From the NCBI GenBank assembly GCA_964412505.1, contig CAYPOM010000005.1:1-64000 (forward strand): a stretch of DNA of 64,000 bases, written 5' to 3'. This DNA comes from CAYLKK01 sp964412505. Lineage in GTDB: Bacteria; Pseudomonadota; Alphaproteobacteria; UBA3830; CAYLKK01. This document shows positions 55,613 to 64,000 of this stretch, piece by piece (within the stretch, counting starts at the first letter, position 1; every line of letters starts with the position of its first letter). Below the pieces are notes generated by a model. The model was not told where the DNA came from, made no database searches, and worked only from the letters and a program-made list of their open reading frames with translations. Position numbers and translations under genes: made by a program.

Positions 55613-56913
55613 TGAATTTTCGCGACTATATCATTGATAGAAATCACTTCCTGTTCACCTGTATGCATATTTCGCAAATTGACTAAACAATTATTAAGCT
55701 CGTCTGTATTTGCTACTACGACAAATTTAAATCCTTTTTTAGCAGCATAACTCATCTGTTGTCCTAACTTCTTATCTTGTAAAAACAGCTCTGTTTTTAT
55801 GCCATTTTTTCTAAGGTATGACGCTACTTCTATATATTTATCAATAGAACCTCTATCTTGCACAGTAACCAATACATCTGCAGGAGTCATCTTATCTACA
55901 TTGACAATGTTTTTTTCAACTAAAATATTTATCAATCTGGAAACCCCGAAACTTACCCCAACACCAGGAAATTTTTTATTAGAGAAATATTCAGTTAAAT
56001 TATCATATCTTCCACCACCAGCAACACTACTAGTGAATTCATTATTACGTAATTTTACTTCGAATATACTACCGGTGTAATATGTTAATCCACGAGCCAA
56101 ACTAGTATCCAATTTTACATTAGAATAATCAACCCCAAATGATTCTAAGCGAATGTATAATTCTTCAAGCTCTGATACACCTTTACTAAAAGTATCGTTA
56201 TAATTTAAGTTTTTTAATTGTTCTATAAGGTCTAAATTCGACCCTAAATAATCCAAAAAAGATATTACTTGTTTTATTTGAGAAGAATCGAGTCCGAGAT
56301 CAGATAACATTTCAACAAATTTATACTCTTGAACCTTCTCCTTTTTATCTATCACTCTCAAAACGTCTGATACTTTATTTGCATCCCCAATAATATGACT
56401 AATGAATCCATCAAGAATTTTTTTGTTATTTATCTTAATCTCAAAATCCAATTCGAAAGACTTGAATACTTCATACACTACAGAAACAATTTCTGCGTCG
56501 CTATTTAAAGATAATTGAGTATTATCAACTATGTCTATATCACATTGATAGAACTGTCTATACCTACCAGCTTGAGCACGTTCTCCTCTCCAAACAGGAG
56601 CTATATGATAACGCTTATATGGAAATACCAATTCACCTTCATGCTGGGCAACATACCTAGCCAAAGGGACAGTTAAATCGAATCTAAGAGCTAAATCTTT
56701 TTTATCATTTGCATCAGCCAAACGATATATACCGTATATTTCACTATCATTCCCTTTAGCTAAAAGCGTAGAAACACGTTCTACAGCAGGGGTATCTAAA
56801 GGAGAAAACCCAAATAGCTCAAATTTTTCTCTAATTCTATTTAAAACTATATCAAAAGCAATCTGCCAACATGGCAAATACTCAGGAAACCCAGAAATCT
56901 TAGACACAGCCAT
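55609..56913 (-). CDS. hisS: Histidyl-tRNA synthetase
   Basis: A class II synthetase that charges tRNA-His. The 434-residue product has motif 1 in FSPLDTPAVERVSTL, LRFDLTVPLARYVA, motif 2 with RGERAQAGRYRQFYQCD, the histidine-specific loops around LARGLTYYTGSIFEV and GGGRYDNL, motif 3 GVGVSFGVSRL, and the anticodon domain with KLGQQMSYAAKKG. I take the ATG at 56913, preceded by GGAG; the ATG five codons upstream is too close to that site. First gene of hisS-rnc-era-tsaD. Confidence 0.96.
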   Translation of the reverse strand: MAVSKISGFPEYLPCWQIAFDIVLNRIREKFELFGFSPLDTPAVERVSTLLAKGNDSEIYGIYRLADANDKKDLALRFDLTVPLARYVAQHEGELVFPYKRYHIAPVWRGERAQAGRYRQFYQCDIDIVDNTQLSLNSDAEIVSVVYEVFKSFELDFEIKINNKKILDGFISHIIGDANKVSDVLRVIDKKEKVQEYKFVEMLSDLGLDSSQIKQVISFLDYLGSNLDLIEQLKNLNYNDTFSKGVSELEELYIRLESFGVDYSNVKLDTSLARGLTYYTGSIFEVKLRNNEFTSSVAGGGRYDNLTEYFSNKKFPGVGVSFGVSRLINILVEKNIVNVDKMTPADVLVTVQDRGSIDKYIEVASYLRKNGIKTELFLQDKKLGQQMSYAAKKGFKFVVVANTDELNNCLVNLRNMHTGEQEVISINDIVAKIQ

Positions 56914-56970
56914 ACGAAATAGCTCCATTTATGAAAACTATTAAATTGTATAAGAATCGCCACTAAATAT

Positions 56971-57438
56971 CTACTTATTATTTTTCAATTTTTTCAGAGC
57001 ATCAACATCTATCGATATACTTGGTTTTTTCTGATCTATTAAAGCCTCTAGTTCAGCAATAAAACGATCTGAAAGATTTTTTACTATACATTCATAACGA
57101 CTGTTCAATGTAGCTCTAATAGTCGCATCGAACTCTTTCTCAAGACGATCTTTTAAAAAACGTGCATGTTTTTCGCTCTCTTCTTTAAATGCAGCGACTG
57201 CCTCAGATGATTTTGCCCGCATCATATTTATTTCATTTTCTATTTCCGCTTTACGTGAATAAGCTGCACTCAGCATCTCTGACGCGTTCTCTTTTAATTT
57301 TTCTGCTTCAGAAATCCTAGACTCAATTTTACTAGAATATTCATCACACATTTTAACAATAGCAAAATACAATTTTTTCCCGAAGAAAAGAAAAAAGCAA
57401 AGAAAAGCTATAAGCACCCATAATTCAGCAGAAAACAT
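56971..57438 (-). CDS. atpF: ATP synthase Fo subunit b
   Basis: A 155-residue peripheral stalk subunit: one N-terminal membrane helix (LWVLIAFLCFFLFFGKKL) and a long charged helix (SRISEAEKLKENASEMLSAA). It is the last of the four Fo genes, the usual place for b in alphaproteobacteria, where b' precedes it. Separated by 2 nt from b'. Confidence 0.9.
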   Translation of the reverse strand: MFSAELWVLIAFLCFFLFFGKKLYFAIVKMCDEYSSKIESRISEAEKLKENASEMLSAAYSRKAEIENEINMMRAKSSEAVAAFKEESEKHARFLKDRLEKEFDATIRATLNSRYECIVKNLSDRFIAELEALIDQKKPSISIDVDALKKLKNNK

Positions 57439-57440
57439 AG

Positions 57441-57887
57441 CTAACTCTCACTCTTATTGTGATACAGCTTATAGTAAGCCGCATCTACAAGCTTTGGCAT
57501 CTCTGACAAAATGTCGTTAGATATAGTCTCAACATACCTATTAACTTCATCAATAGATTTAGCACTCTTCTGCAAATTTTCATTGTGTATAGCTTGCATA
57601 CTAATCTCAAGATTTGCCCTAATGTTAGCAATAGCATTACGTTCCTCTGATTCTATTGTCATCCTCGCACTTTCAAGTTCTGCCGCAACTTCACTATCAA
57701 TCTTTTCAGCTTCTTTTGCAAATTCCTTAGCCTGATCTAAAATGAAACTAACATAACGCTCACGAGATAAAAACATCCCATCAACTTTCGGCACTATGTA
57801 AAATTTAGCTATCGCGAATAAAGAGAAAAATGATATGAACAACCAAAAAAGCTGAGAAGCGAATGTTGAACTATCTAGTTGCGGCAT
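57441..57887 (-). CDS. ATP synthase Fo subunit b'
   Basis: A 148-residue second stalk subunit: MPQLDSSTFASQLFWLFISF with one membrane helix, then IVPKVDGMFLSRERYVS and a long helix. The MPQLD start and the place directly after the c subunit are typical of b' in alphaproteobacteria and cyanobacteria. b and b' form a heterodimer. It follows atpE by 6 nt. Confidence 0.92.
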   Translation of the reverse strand: MPQLDSSTFASQLFWLFISFFSLFAIAKFYIVPKVDGMFLSRERYVSFILDQAKEFAKEAEKIDSEVAAELESARMTIESEERNAIANIRANLEISMQAIHNENLQKSAKSIDEVNRYVETISNDILSEMPKLVDAAYYKLYHNKSES

Positions 57888-57893
57888 AAAAAC

Positions 57894-58118
57894 CTACTTA
57901 TAAAGAATCAAAAATGCGATCAATAAAGCAAACAAAGCGACAGCTTCTGTTAAAGCGAATCCCAAAAAACCTACCAAAGACAAATGCTCTTTTGCTTCAG
58001 GGTTCCTTGCAATAGAACTTATCCAAGTCGAGAAAATATTCCCTAATCCTAATCCAACGCCAAACAACGCGAAAACAGCGAGTCCAGCACCAATCATACG
58101 AGCGGCTTCTGCATCCAT
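57894..58118 (-). CDS. atpE: ATP synthase Fo subunit c
   Basis: A 74-residue proteolipid of two membrane helices joined by the polar loop RNPEAKEHL. The proton-carrying carboxylate is Glu58 in FALTEAVALFALL. The glycine-rich first helix (GVGLGLGNIFS) packs the c-ring. A Glu rather than Asp at this site and the absence of a sodium-site pattern I can see fit a proton-driven enzyme. Confidence 0.97.
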   Translation of the reverse strand: MDAEAARMIGAGLAVFALFGVGLGLGNIFSTWISSIARNPEAKEHLSLVGFLGFALTEAVALFALLIAFLILYK

Positions 58119-58145
58119 GATAATTCACTCCTAAGATACGACAAA

Positions 58146-58868
58146 TCAATGTAAATGTATTGCATCATGCAAATACAAGCAAGTAAGTATAGCAAAAACG
58201 TACGCTTGCAAGCAAGCGACTAGAATTTCAAACCCAGTAAGTGCAATATTAACCGCGGCAGGGACGACACCACAAGCCCCCAACATAACAGAGAAAGCTG
58301 CAAAAACCTTCAAAATCGTATGCCCAGCCATCATATTTGCAAAAAGCCTTATAGACAAACTAACAGGTCTAGAAAAATAAGACAAAATTTCTATTGGGAC
58401 TAATATAGGCTTTAGTATAAATGGGACTCCTTTAGGAACAAAATAACTAAAAAATTTCACTCCATGTATAAAAAATCCAAGCAACGTAACAAATATAAAC
58501 ACAATCATAGCAAGAGCAAACGTAACGACGATATGGCTTGTGAATGTAAACATGTATGGTACCATTCCTATTAGATTACCAAAAAGTACAAAGAAAAAAA
58601 TACAAAGAACAAAAGGGAAATACTTCATACCAGAAGAACCTACATTTTCCTTAACCATATTCACAACCAAATTATACGAAATTTCGACTAACGACTGGAA
58701 ACGGCCAGGAACATTCTTTTTATTTCTAAGCCCAAAAGAAAAAAATGCTGTTATACAAACTAATGCCAATAACATTGAAAATGCAGAGTTAGAAAACGAC
58801 AGATCAACTCCATTTGCAACAAATTGTATTATAGGTCTAATTTCAAACTGATGTAATGGATCTATCAT
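58146..58868 (-). CDS. atpB: ATP synthase Fo subunit a
   Basis: A 240-residue membrane subunit that forms the proton half-channels. The essential arginine is in PVSLSIRLFANMMAGH, followed by the last helices with ILVACLQAYVFAILTC. The start is the ATG at 58868 (MIDPLHQFEI); a TTG two codons upstream is unlikely. No atpI precedes it. F1 genes are not in the window, as is usual in alphaproteobacteria, where Fo and F1 operons are separate. Confidence 0.96.
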   Translation of the reverse strand: MIDPLHQFEIRPIIQFVANGVDLSFSNSAFSMLLALVCITAFFSFGLRNKKNVPGRFQSLVEISYNLVVNMVKENVGSSGMKYFPFVLCIFFFVLFGNLIGMVPYMFTFTSHIVVTFALAMIVFIFVTLLGFFIHGVKFFSYFVPKGVPFILKPILVPIEILSYFSRPVSLSIRLFANMMAGHTILKVFAAFSVMLGACGVVPAAVNIALTGFEILVACLQAYVFAILTCLYLHDAIHLH

Positions 58869-59046
58869 ATTCAAGCACCAACTTAGTAGTTAATTATAAC
58901 ATATTATATTATAAACATTCAAATAACTAGAGATCTTTGCAAATATTAACCAGTGTGACTATTTTTAAAACATAACAACCAAACACGCAAAAAATCACTA
59001 ACACCGCGCATTCTATAGACATATAATTAAGAAATTACAATAAAAC

Positions 59047-60183
59047 CTAATTATTACTTATTTCATAAACTCTCATTTCATCTAAAACGCCTACAAATCT
59101 CAATTCTCCTGACGCATAATAATCATCTCCGCATTTCTTATCATCTATACTGTAAGATTTATATATATCTTCATACTTTTGTACAGAAATTTTCGTACGA
59201 CTTTCAATATTTTCTTCGAACAAACTTACATTAAGAAAACCTCTATAAGTGCTTTGAATTCTTACAGAAAAAAACTCAGAAACACTACCAGAGCCATAAC
59301 TGTACAAACCAATATTTTTACAAGATAAATCTTCCTCAGTATTTGCAAGCAATGAAATTAAGCTAATATATAATGACGCAGTATAGCTGTTTCCTATAAG
59401 ACGATTGTATTTGATAGAATTTTTATTAAAATTATCAGCGTTTCCATACAATGCAATATGCCCCTTCTGTGCCATCTTACAAAATGGAGTATGAAAACAA
59501 ACATAATCCAATTCTATCTCATTAATTGCTTGAAAATTTTCATAAGACTTTTTTAAAAAGCTAAGATACTTTTTAGCAGACAGAGCCCCGTTTACAATAG
59601 CCTCTTTTCTACATACAGGCCGCCAAAAATCCATAGCCTCATCTGCATAAATTCCTGTTTTTGGATTTATGACTGCAATTTCTGGGTTATCAGAAACTAT
59701 TAAAGCAACAGCGCCACAACCCTGCGTAGCCTCACCTGGAGTATACAAGCCATAACGAGCTACATCAGACATTATTACAAGAACTTGCTTCCCTGGATTA
59801 GCACGAACAAAATCATACGCAACAAATAAAGCGGCAGTCCCTGCATAACACGCCTGTTTTATATCGAAAAGCTTGCAAGTATTTTTTAAATTTAAAAATT
59901 TATGTATATATACAGCACAAGACTTAGACTCATCTACACCAGACTCTGTCGCAAAAATTAAAAGATCTATGTTTTCCACACAATATGAATCCATTATATT
60001 CTTTGCTGCAGAAAAACCTAATGTTATCGCATCTTCACATGTGGGTGGAATAGACATTTTTTCTTGCATTAACCCATCATAATATTTTGATATAGGCTGA
60101 TTACGAGCGATAGCAAAATCGCGCATATCTATAAAATATTTAGACGTACTAAAACTTACCCTATTAATACCTATATTTTGCAT
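59047..60183 (-). CDS. mvaS: Hydroxymethylglutaryl-CoA synthase
   Basis: This enzyme condenses acetyl-CoA and acetoacetyl-CoA to HMG-CoA, the first committed step of the mevalonate route. The 378-residue thiolase-fold product has the general-base Glu in FATESGVDESK, the nucleophilic Cys in IKQACYAGTAAL, GLYTPGEATQGCGAVAL and the His in CFHTPFCKMAQKG, as in bacterial MvaS. The ATG at 60183 overlaps the end of mvaA by 20 nt, so the two are coupled. The usual alphaproteobacterial isoprenoid route is MEP, which makes this pair noteworthy. Confidence 0.93.
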   Translation of the reverse strand: MQNIGINRVSFSTSKYFIDMRDFAIARNQPISKYYDGLMQEKMSIPPTCEDAITLGFSAAKNIMDSYCVENIDLLIFATESGVDESKSCAVYIHKFLNLKNTCKLFDIKQACYAGTAALFVAYDFVRANPGKQVLVIMSDVARYGLYTPGEATQGCGAVALIVSDNPEIAVINPKTGIYADEAMDFWRPVCRKEAIVNGALSAKKYLSFLKKSYENFQAINEIELDYVCFHTPFCKMAQKGHIALYGNADNFNKNSIKYNRLIGNSYTASLYISLISLLANTEEDLSCKNIGLYSYGSGSVSEFFSVRIQSTYRGFLNVSLFEENIESRTKISVQKYEDIYKSYSIDDKKCGDDYYASGELRFVGVLDEMRVYEISNN

Positions 60184-61246
60184 TTTTACTTCTTTCAATA
60201 CTCAAATGTGACTTAATTAATTCGCCATTATTTGTTAAAGCTGCCATCAGAGATAATTCTCCGCACAAAACTGTTGCACCTATTATTGCAGATAAACGCT
60301 TAGATCCGCCATCATTTAGACCCCCCATCATTTCTAAGTTTTTTCTAGCGAATTCAATATGCTTCCCATTCCCGATAGTTCCAACAATTATGTTTGGCAA
60401 ATACACTGAAAAATATAAACTTCCATCATTTTGCAAATTCGCATAAGTTATACCTTGAGAGCCTTCTACAATATTAGCTGCATCTTGCCCAGTAGCCAAA
60501 TAAATAGCTAGCAACATATTCGCGAAATGAGAGTTTGCGCTCCTTAGACTACCAGCTAAATTAGAACCAAGCAAATTTTTTGTTGTATTTAATTCACAAA
60601 TTTTTTCTGGCGTAGTACGTAACAATGATTTACATACATCTGGAGAAATAATAATTTCAGCATTTACGCGTTTACCTCTGCCACATATTGAATTAATGGC
60701 TGAAACTTTTTTATCAACACATACATTCCCAGAAACAGATATACACTCGCAATCATATTTCGCTATCACAAAGTTAACAAAATTTTGTGCAGCTTTTGTA
60801 ACCATATTATGACCTGACGCTTCTCCAGATTCTATACATAATCTAACATATAACAAATTACCAACAATTTCATTTGATAAATCTATAAATTTTGTATACT
60901 GACTACCATCTTCTATAATGTTTTTTATACATTTGTCATTTATGATATTTTCTGATATCGACACAGCATCATTGCAGTTTTTACATTTCAAAATAACAGA
61001 CCTAGTCATTGTATCCTGAGACACAAAAACTGAAATTCCTCCACAATTTTCTGCTACTTTTGCACCTCTACACACAGAATAAAACAAAGGACTTTCTAAC
61101 GTCGCTAATGGAACTAGAACTTCTTCGACTGCAGACAGATACCTAATCTTCACTGAATCTACAATCTTTGTCGGAATAACTGTATCTGTACTATTCATCA
61201 AATGACAAGACATTGAACTACTCACAAAACGTGTAGATTGTACCAC
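60164..61246 (-). CDS. mvaA: Hydroxymethylglutaryl-CoA reductase
   Basis: The enzyme reduces HMG-CoA to mevalonate. All four catalytic residues are visible: Glu in PLATLESPLFYSV, Lys in GRGKRVNAE, Asp in ATGQDAANIVEGS and His in LIKSHLSIERSK. The pattern SNLAGSLRSANSHFANMLLA reads closer to class I (eukaryote/archaea-type) reductases than to class II. The 360-residue length is short, with a trimmed N-terminus; the GTG start is uncertain and ATG codons follow at 61213 and soon after. It sits upstream of mvaS; kinases of the lower pathway are not in the window. Confidence 0.9.
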   Translation of the reverse strand: MVQSTRFVSSSMSCHLMNSTDTVIPTKIVDSVKIRYLSAVEEVLVPLATLESPLFYSVCRGAKVAENCGGISVFVSQDTMTRSVILKCKNCNDAVSISENIINDKCIKNIIEDGSQYTKFIDLSNEIVGNLLYVRLCIESGEASGHNMVTKAAQNFVNFVIAKYDCECISVSGNVCVDKKVSAINSICGRGKRVNAEIIISPDVCKSLLRTTPEKICELNTTKNLLGSNLAGSLRSANSHFANMLLAIYLATGQDAANIVEGSQGITYANLQNDGSLYFSVYLPNIIVGTIGNGKHIEFARKNLEMMGGLNDGGSKRLSAIIGATVLCGELSLMAALTNNGELIKSHLSIERSKNAKYRY

Positions 61247-61359
61247 AGATCAACCAAAACACACAGAAATATTTTATTGTTACGAATAGCCATTTTAAAA
61301 TGATAGTTTTTCGCAGTATTTTACACAAAATTAATGCTTAGATTATAAGATATTTATAT

Positions 61360-61965
61360 ATGAATAGAATTCTTATATTTTCAACACTCTTTTGTATATT
61401 TAGCTCTTTACATAATTCTGCATATTGTGAAGAGTTATTTGTCATTGTACCTGAAGCTAGAATAATAGACGCAGAAAAAAGATTAGATTCCCTTTTTCAT
61501 GAAACAGAACAAATAAAAAAAGACTTAGATTCTGTCCAAAACTTGGATGATAAATCTATTATCGCCTCTATCTTCAGCACATTAGCGTCAAGAATACCTG
61601 TTATAATAAAAAATATAAATAATGCAAATAAAGCAATTAGTGCATTCTATACGACAAATAATGCACTAAAACAAACTCAATCAGCAACAGCAGCGAATGA
61701 AATGCATAACAATTTGTCAGAAATAGAAAGCTTGCTAAATATTTTAAAGAAAGTAACAAAAACAGCAGTAGATCAATCTACAGCAGAAAAATCAGTTTTA
61801 TCTCAATATATGAAAACAGACCCGTCGAACAATGGAAATGTAGAAAATAGCTCAGCTCACAGCTATCAAAACATAACAAAATTTTTTAACGTAGTTAAGA
61901 AGTATTTAGACATCAAAAGGCAAAGTAGCCAAGCTAATACCTCAAAACGCAAAACTGCAAAATAA
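61360..61965 (+). CDS. Exported helical protein of unknown family
   Basis: A 201-residue protein with a signal peptide (RILIFSTLFCIFSSLHNSAYC) and a helical, probably coiled-coil mature part (ARIIDAEKRLDSLFHETEQI, then NEMHNNLSEIESLLNILKK), ending in a basic tail. I recognise no family. It diverges from mvaA, with a 113-bp gap, and converges on the Fis-type gene with only 4 bp between them. Confidence 0.6.
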   Translation: MNRILIFSTLFCIFSSLHNSAYCEELFVIVPEARIIDAEKRLDSLFHETEQIKKDLDSVQNLDDKSIIASIFSTLASRIPVIIKNINNANKAISAFYTTNNALKQTQSATAANEMHNNLSEIESLLNILKKVTKTAVDQSTAEKSVLSQYMKTDPSNNGNVENSSAHSYQNITKFFNVVKKYLDIKRQSSQANTSKRKTAK

Positions 61966-61969
61966 CAGT

Positions 61970-62203
61970 CTATATTTCATCTAATTTTTTACGTAGAGTA
62001 TTCCTATTAATTCCTAGTATCTTTGCTGCTTTTGTTTGATTGTTTGCCGTATATTTTAAAACTGCATTGAAAATAGCCCCTTCTATTTCACCAATAACAG
62101 TTTTATATATATTAGCTGGAGGGACTCCGTCAGAGTGCTTTTCTAAAAAATTCGAAACTTCTCGTTCAACCAATTTTGCTAAACTAACTTTTTCTGTATG
62201 CAT
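61970..62203 (-). CDS. Fis-type / NtrC C-terminal helix-turn-helix protein
   Basis: A 77-residue protein that consists only of the Fis fold: LVEREVSNFLEKHSD, IYKTVIGEIEGAIFNAVLKY and the helix-turn-helix TKAAKILGINRNTLRKKLDE. It resembles both E. coli Fis and, more closely by eye, the C-terminal domain of alphaproteobacterial NtrC (GVPPANIYKTVIGEIEG). It follows dusB by 18 nt with GGAGA before the ATG, the dusB-fis order of gammaproteobacteria; in alphaproteobacteria dusB is followed by ntrBC. It may be a nucleoid-type regulator or what is left of ntrC. Confidence 0.85.
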   Translation of the reverse strand: MHTEKVSLAKLVEREVSNFLEKHSDGVPPANIYKTVIGEIEGAIFNAVLKYTANNQTKAAKILGINRNTLRKKLDEI

Positions 62204-62221
62204 GCGATATTCTCCGTTGCA

Positions 62222-63178
62222 TTAAAAACTATACGACAAGAAAAACTTATTTAGATTTTCCTTTATTTTATCTACATTTTCAAGTGTATTTATAGATTGT
62301 CTAAAATTAGATGCATTATGTAATCCCTTACTATACCAACAAAAATGTTTCCTAAAAATCTTTATTCCCGCATCAGTTCCATAAAATAACAGATTCTCTT
62401 CAAAGTGCTCAAGAATAATATTTAAAAGTTCCTCAGCATTTGGTCTAAATGGAACTGAACCATTTCCACTCATCATTTTGATTATATTTGATAAAATCCA
62501 TGGTCTACCTAAAACTTCACGTCCTAACATCAGACAATCACATTTTGACTCTGCTAAAGCTTTTCCAAAATTTTCTTCATTAATATCTCCATTGCAAATC
62601 ACAGGAATATTCGCTGCATTTTTTACATTGCAAATAGCCTGCCAATCTGCTTTTCCACTGTAACCTTGCGCCCTAGTTCTACCATGAACGACCAAAAAAG
62701 ATATCCCCACATTTTCCAGTTTATTCGCCAATATTGTCGCATTTTTATTAGTTTCATCCCAACCTAAACGCATTTTAACTGAAACTGGGACTTCAACTGC
62801 ACGCACAACATTTTCTGCAATTCTGCATGCTAAATCTTCATCTTTCATAAGAGCCGCCCCTGCATTTCCGTTCACTATTTTTTTTGCAGGGCATCCCATA
62901 TTTATGTTAATTTGAGTTGCACCAAAATCTACACACATTTTTGCTGCTTCAGCCATAGTGTGTGGCACATCTCCAAAAATTTGAACTATTCTATCTGGAC
63001 TATTATCAAACTGAATCAACCTCTTGTACGTTTTTTCATTTTTTCGAGATATAGCTTCTGATGATACCATTTCAGAAATAACAAAAGACGCACCAAATTT
63101 TAAAACCAACTTGCGAAAAGGTGCATCGGTTATTCCAGCCATAGGAGCAAGCCAAACAGTATTACGATAATGGTTCAT
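62222..63178 (-). CDS. dusB: tRNA-dihydrouridine synthase DusB
   Basis: A flavoenzyme that reduces uridines in the tRNA D-loop. The 318-residue product has LAPMAGITDAPFRKL, the catalytic Cys96 in NMGCPAKKIVNGNAGAAL, SVKMRLGWDE, VHGRTRAQGYSG and the FMN-phosphate motif CNGDINEENF with LMLGREVLGRPWI. It is the nifR3/DusB branch, which in alphaproteobacteria heads the ntrBC operon and in gammaproteobacteria precedes fis. Here it precedes a small Fis-type gene. Confidence 0.95.
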   Translation of the reverse strand: MNHYRNTVWLAPMAGITDAPFRKLVLKFGASFVISEMVSSEAISRKNEKTYKRLIQFDNSPDRIVQIFGDVPHTMAEAAKMCVDFGATQININMGCPAKKIVNGNAGAALMKDEDLACRIAENVVRAVEVPVSVKMRLGWDETNKNATILANKLENVGISFLVVHGRTRAQGYSGKADWQAICNVKNAANIPVICNGDINEENFGKALAESKCDCLMLGREVLGRPWILSNIIKMMSGNGSVPFRPNAEELLNIILEHFEENLLFYGTDAGIKIFRKHFCWYSKGLHNASNFRQSINTLENVDKIKENLNKFFLSYSF

Positions 63179-63208
63179 GATTTATAACTAACAAAAACAA
63201 ATAATATT

Positions 63209-64000
63209 TTATGCAGCCCTTTTGCTAATTACAAGGTAATTACAAAAAATGATCAGCACCAAACCAGATATTATATATATATTTGGCTTTATATTCCAAA
63301 AAAATATATCAACAAATATAACAGGAATAGCAATTACATAGCATGTTACAGCGAGTTCTGATGCTTGTGTTATACTGAAGGCATAATGAATTAAATATTG
63401 AGACAAAGTCCCCAAAATTCCGACTAATAAAAAATAAAATAGCAAAGAATAGCCATCATGAATAGGAACCCAATATTTATACGAAAAGAACAAAGAAACA
63501 AAGAACAAAACTACATTATGATATAACATTATTACATATATGTTTTCTGTCTTTGTTAAACGCCTAATAAGAACATTATTCAATGCAGAAAATATAGCTC
63601 CAAATAGAGCTAGCAAAGCACCAATGTTCAGATAAGCCTCAGCATTTAAATTTGGTTTAAGTATAAGTAACGCCCCTATTAACCCTAGCATTATAGATAT
63701 TAGGATATTCCCAGTTATCTTTTCTCCTAGTATAAAATAGCTGAAAGGCAACACAAACAATGCAGTCATATAGCCAATAGCATGTACCTCTGTCATTGCA
63801 GAATATTTATACGCAGTAATAAAAAGCATTGTGTTAATAGAAGCAATTATTGCTCTAAAAACATGCTCTTTAACTTTTTTAGTTTCAAATGGATTATATC
63901 TATAAAACACGCAAATAGTAGCAATCGGAATTAGCCGTGATACTGTTCGAAAAAACACAACCTGAGGAGCTGTATAATCAAGCAAAAAACCCTTGCAAAT
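63209..64000 (-). CDS. EamA/DMT-family transporter, cut by the window edge
   Basis: At least 258 residues of a drug/metabolite transporter with eight or more visible helices. The frame stays open to the end of the window (CKGFLLDYTAPQVVFFRTVS), which matches the first-to-second helix junction of EamA proteins, so one helix or so and the real start lie beyond 64000. The second half contains the repeated EamA pattern (LALFGAIFSALNNVLIRRL). The family exports or imports metabolites; in rickettsial relatives S-adenosylmethionine carriers belong here, but I cannot assign a substrate. It ends 30 nt upstream of dusB. Confidence 0.85.
   Translation of the reverse strand: MCKGFLLDYTAPQVVFFRTVSRLIPIATICVFYRYNPFETKKVKEHVFRAIIASINTMLFITAYKYSAMTEVHAIGYMTALFVLPFSYFILGEKITGNILISIMLGLIGALLILKPNLNAEAYLNIGALLALFGAIFSALNNVLIRRLTKTENIYVIMLYHNVVLFFVSLFFSYKYWVPIHDGYSLLFYFLLVGILGTLSQYLIHYAFSITQASELAVTCYVIAIPVIFVDIFFWNIKPNIYIISGLVLIIFCNYLVISKRAA

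Overview
The window reads as a chromosomal segment of an AT-rich, host-associated alphaproteobacterium, probably an obligate intracellular one of the Holosporales/Rickettsiales kind. The alphaproteobacterial signs are a zeta-type F1-ATPase inhibitor, an Fo operon with separate b and b' subunits, ntrY-ntrX-trkA in a row, and pepA-holC-ndk. The host-associated signs are a Tlc-type ATP/ADP translocase, secreted ankyrin and leucine-rich-repeat proteins, several secreted orphans, and decayed insertion sequences. I could not compare against databases, so the order-level placement is inference.

Layout. 0.3-11.7 kb, minus strand: a secreted orphan, priA, dsbB, a YqaA-type membrane protein, ndk, holC, pepA, a small tail-anchored protein, a YggU protein, an APC permease and valS. 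11.8-22.4 kb, mixed: an IS30 relic, an ankyrin gene with an SPFH gene, a large LRR gene, a SurA-like chaperone, recO, a deleted LRR relic, a nucleoside hydrolase and a TadE-like protein. 22.4-28.9 kb: the zeta inhibitor, then about 1 kb without intact genes (a duplicated 303-bp block carrying DnaA-box-like motifs around an IS481-like relic), then dsbD, lepA and proS. 29-38.3 kb: phaC, an orphan efflux adaptor, a degenerate histidine kinase, hup, an IS30 relic, a secreted orphan, fabF and acpP. 38.3-52 kb, plus strand: decayed tsaD and IS30 pieces, an M23 peptidase, ligA, ntrY, ntrX, trkA, a peptidoglycan-binding/DUF1906 protein, an orphan, dps and tlc. 52-64 kb: a two-module orphan split by a -1 frame change at an A7 run, then on the minus strand hisS-rnc-era-tsaD, the Fo operon, mvaS-mvaA, dusB with a Fis/NtrC-tail gene, and an EamA transporter cut by the window edge.

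How the parts work together. Most intact genes are housekeeping: translation (valS, proS, hisS, lepA, tsaD, dusB, rnc, era), replication and repair (priA, holC, ligA, recO, hup), envelope folding and oxidation (dsbB, dsbD, SurA-like), fatty-acid synthesis (fabF, acpP) and energy (Fo). The host-facing part is tlc, the nucleoside hydrolase, the APC and EamA transporters, and the secreted repeat and orphan proteins. The points most worth a second look are the DnaA-box block at 23.4-24.3 kb, the mevalonate-type mvaS-mvaA pair, the dusB/NtrC-tail arrangement, the A AAA AAA frame change at 52.78 kb, the histidine kinase without its phospho-acceptor, and the tlc leader hairpin. I saw no tRNA, rRNA or CRISPR array.
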